Shown here piece by piece: positions 63,940-64,000 of a DNA stretch of 64,000 nt (position 1 is the stretch's first letter; every line of letters begins with the position of its first letter). This stretch comes from Pararhizobium arenae (lineage in GTDB: Bacteria > Pseudomonadota > Alphaproteobacteria > Rhizobiales > Rhizobiaceae): assembly GCF_001931685.1 (NCBI RefSeq), contig NZ_MOOY01000005.1:427639-491638 (forward strand), read 5' to 3'. The notes under the pieces are model-generated. The model saw nothing but the letters and a program-made list of their open reading frames with translations, did not search any database and was not told where the DNA came from. A program made the translations under genes and the position numbers.

Positions 63940-64000
63940 CCGCTCACCAACGAGGGCGGCGGCGCTGCTGGCGACCGACGAACTCGCTCTGAAGTTTCTT

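Overview
The window looks like chromosomal DNA of a member of the Rhizobiales, most likely the Rhizobiaceae (Rhizobium/Agrobacterium/Neorhizobium relatives). The evidence is high GC with strong codon bias, long open antisense shadow frames, typical alphaproteobacterial protein families (DUF1178, DUF4167, DUF6894, twin-transmembrane protein plus PduO adenosyltransferase, EtfBA plus Hbd, tlpA divergent from argH), and the palindromic intergenic repeats common in this group. I see no plasmid, prophage, insertion-sequence or CRISPR signature. Most genes are core housekeeping genes, interrupted by short accessory stretches.

Layout. 0-11.4 kb: argH (cut by the window edge), tlpA with an orphan VapB-like antitoxin, hbd and etfBA (fatty and amino acid oxidation), a rhomboid protease, an XRE/Gp49 toxin-antitoxin pair, cobalamin adenosyltransferase with a small membrane protein and an SDR, YihY, GluQ-RS, an AlkA-like glycosylase and an HNH nuclease. 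11.5-15.4 kb: DUF1178, nitrilase, grxC and comF on the minus strand, a BioC/NDUFAF5-like methyltransferase, and an orphan Flp pilin. 15.6-25.3 kb: mutT-GNAT-argJ-parvulin on the minus strand, divergent from secA, then a polysaccharide flippase coupled to a CelD-type acyltransferase. 25.4-28.6 kb: an RTX protein with an AT-rich upstream region, then an acyl-CoA synthetase. 29-33 kb: a Crp/Fnr regulator, tRNA-Leu(CAA), a YqaA-type membrane protein, dsbB and prmB. 33-36.4 kb: a metallo-hydrolase and PPOX pair divergent from a LysR regulator, then a gene-poor stretch with a cluster of predicted stem-loops. 36.4-38 kb: ubiG and a pseudouridine synthase.

38-50 kb is an accessory, regulator-rich block. 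It holds a four-gene redox operon (DJ-1, monooxygenase, SDR, aldo/keto reductase) divergent from a LysR gene, a GST/HxlR pair, a soluble PAS hybrid kinase, an ArsR/SRPBCC pair, a RidA/TetR pair with three operator-like boxes, a GDPD behind a Pho-box array, and a ParDE module whose toxin is frameshifted. 50.3-63.6 kb is core again: lysC-ptsP, prfA-prmC, DUF4167, an MFS transporter, clpB and an M23 peptidase. The window ends in a strong promoter resembling rRNA operon promoters.

Two repeat families stand out. One is a double-hairpin element found at two convergent gene ends (11.4 and 61.5 kb), each copy containing the minus-strand gene's TAG stop, with a shorter relative at 10.0 kb. The other is a C/G-rich inverted-repeat element in three intergenic spaces (18.2, 22.3 and 54.0 kb). 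The best candidates for new biology are the stem-loop cluster at 35.6-35.9 kb, the stop-codon-embedding repeats, and the LysR-linked redox operon.
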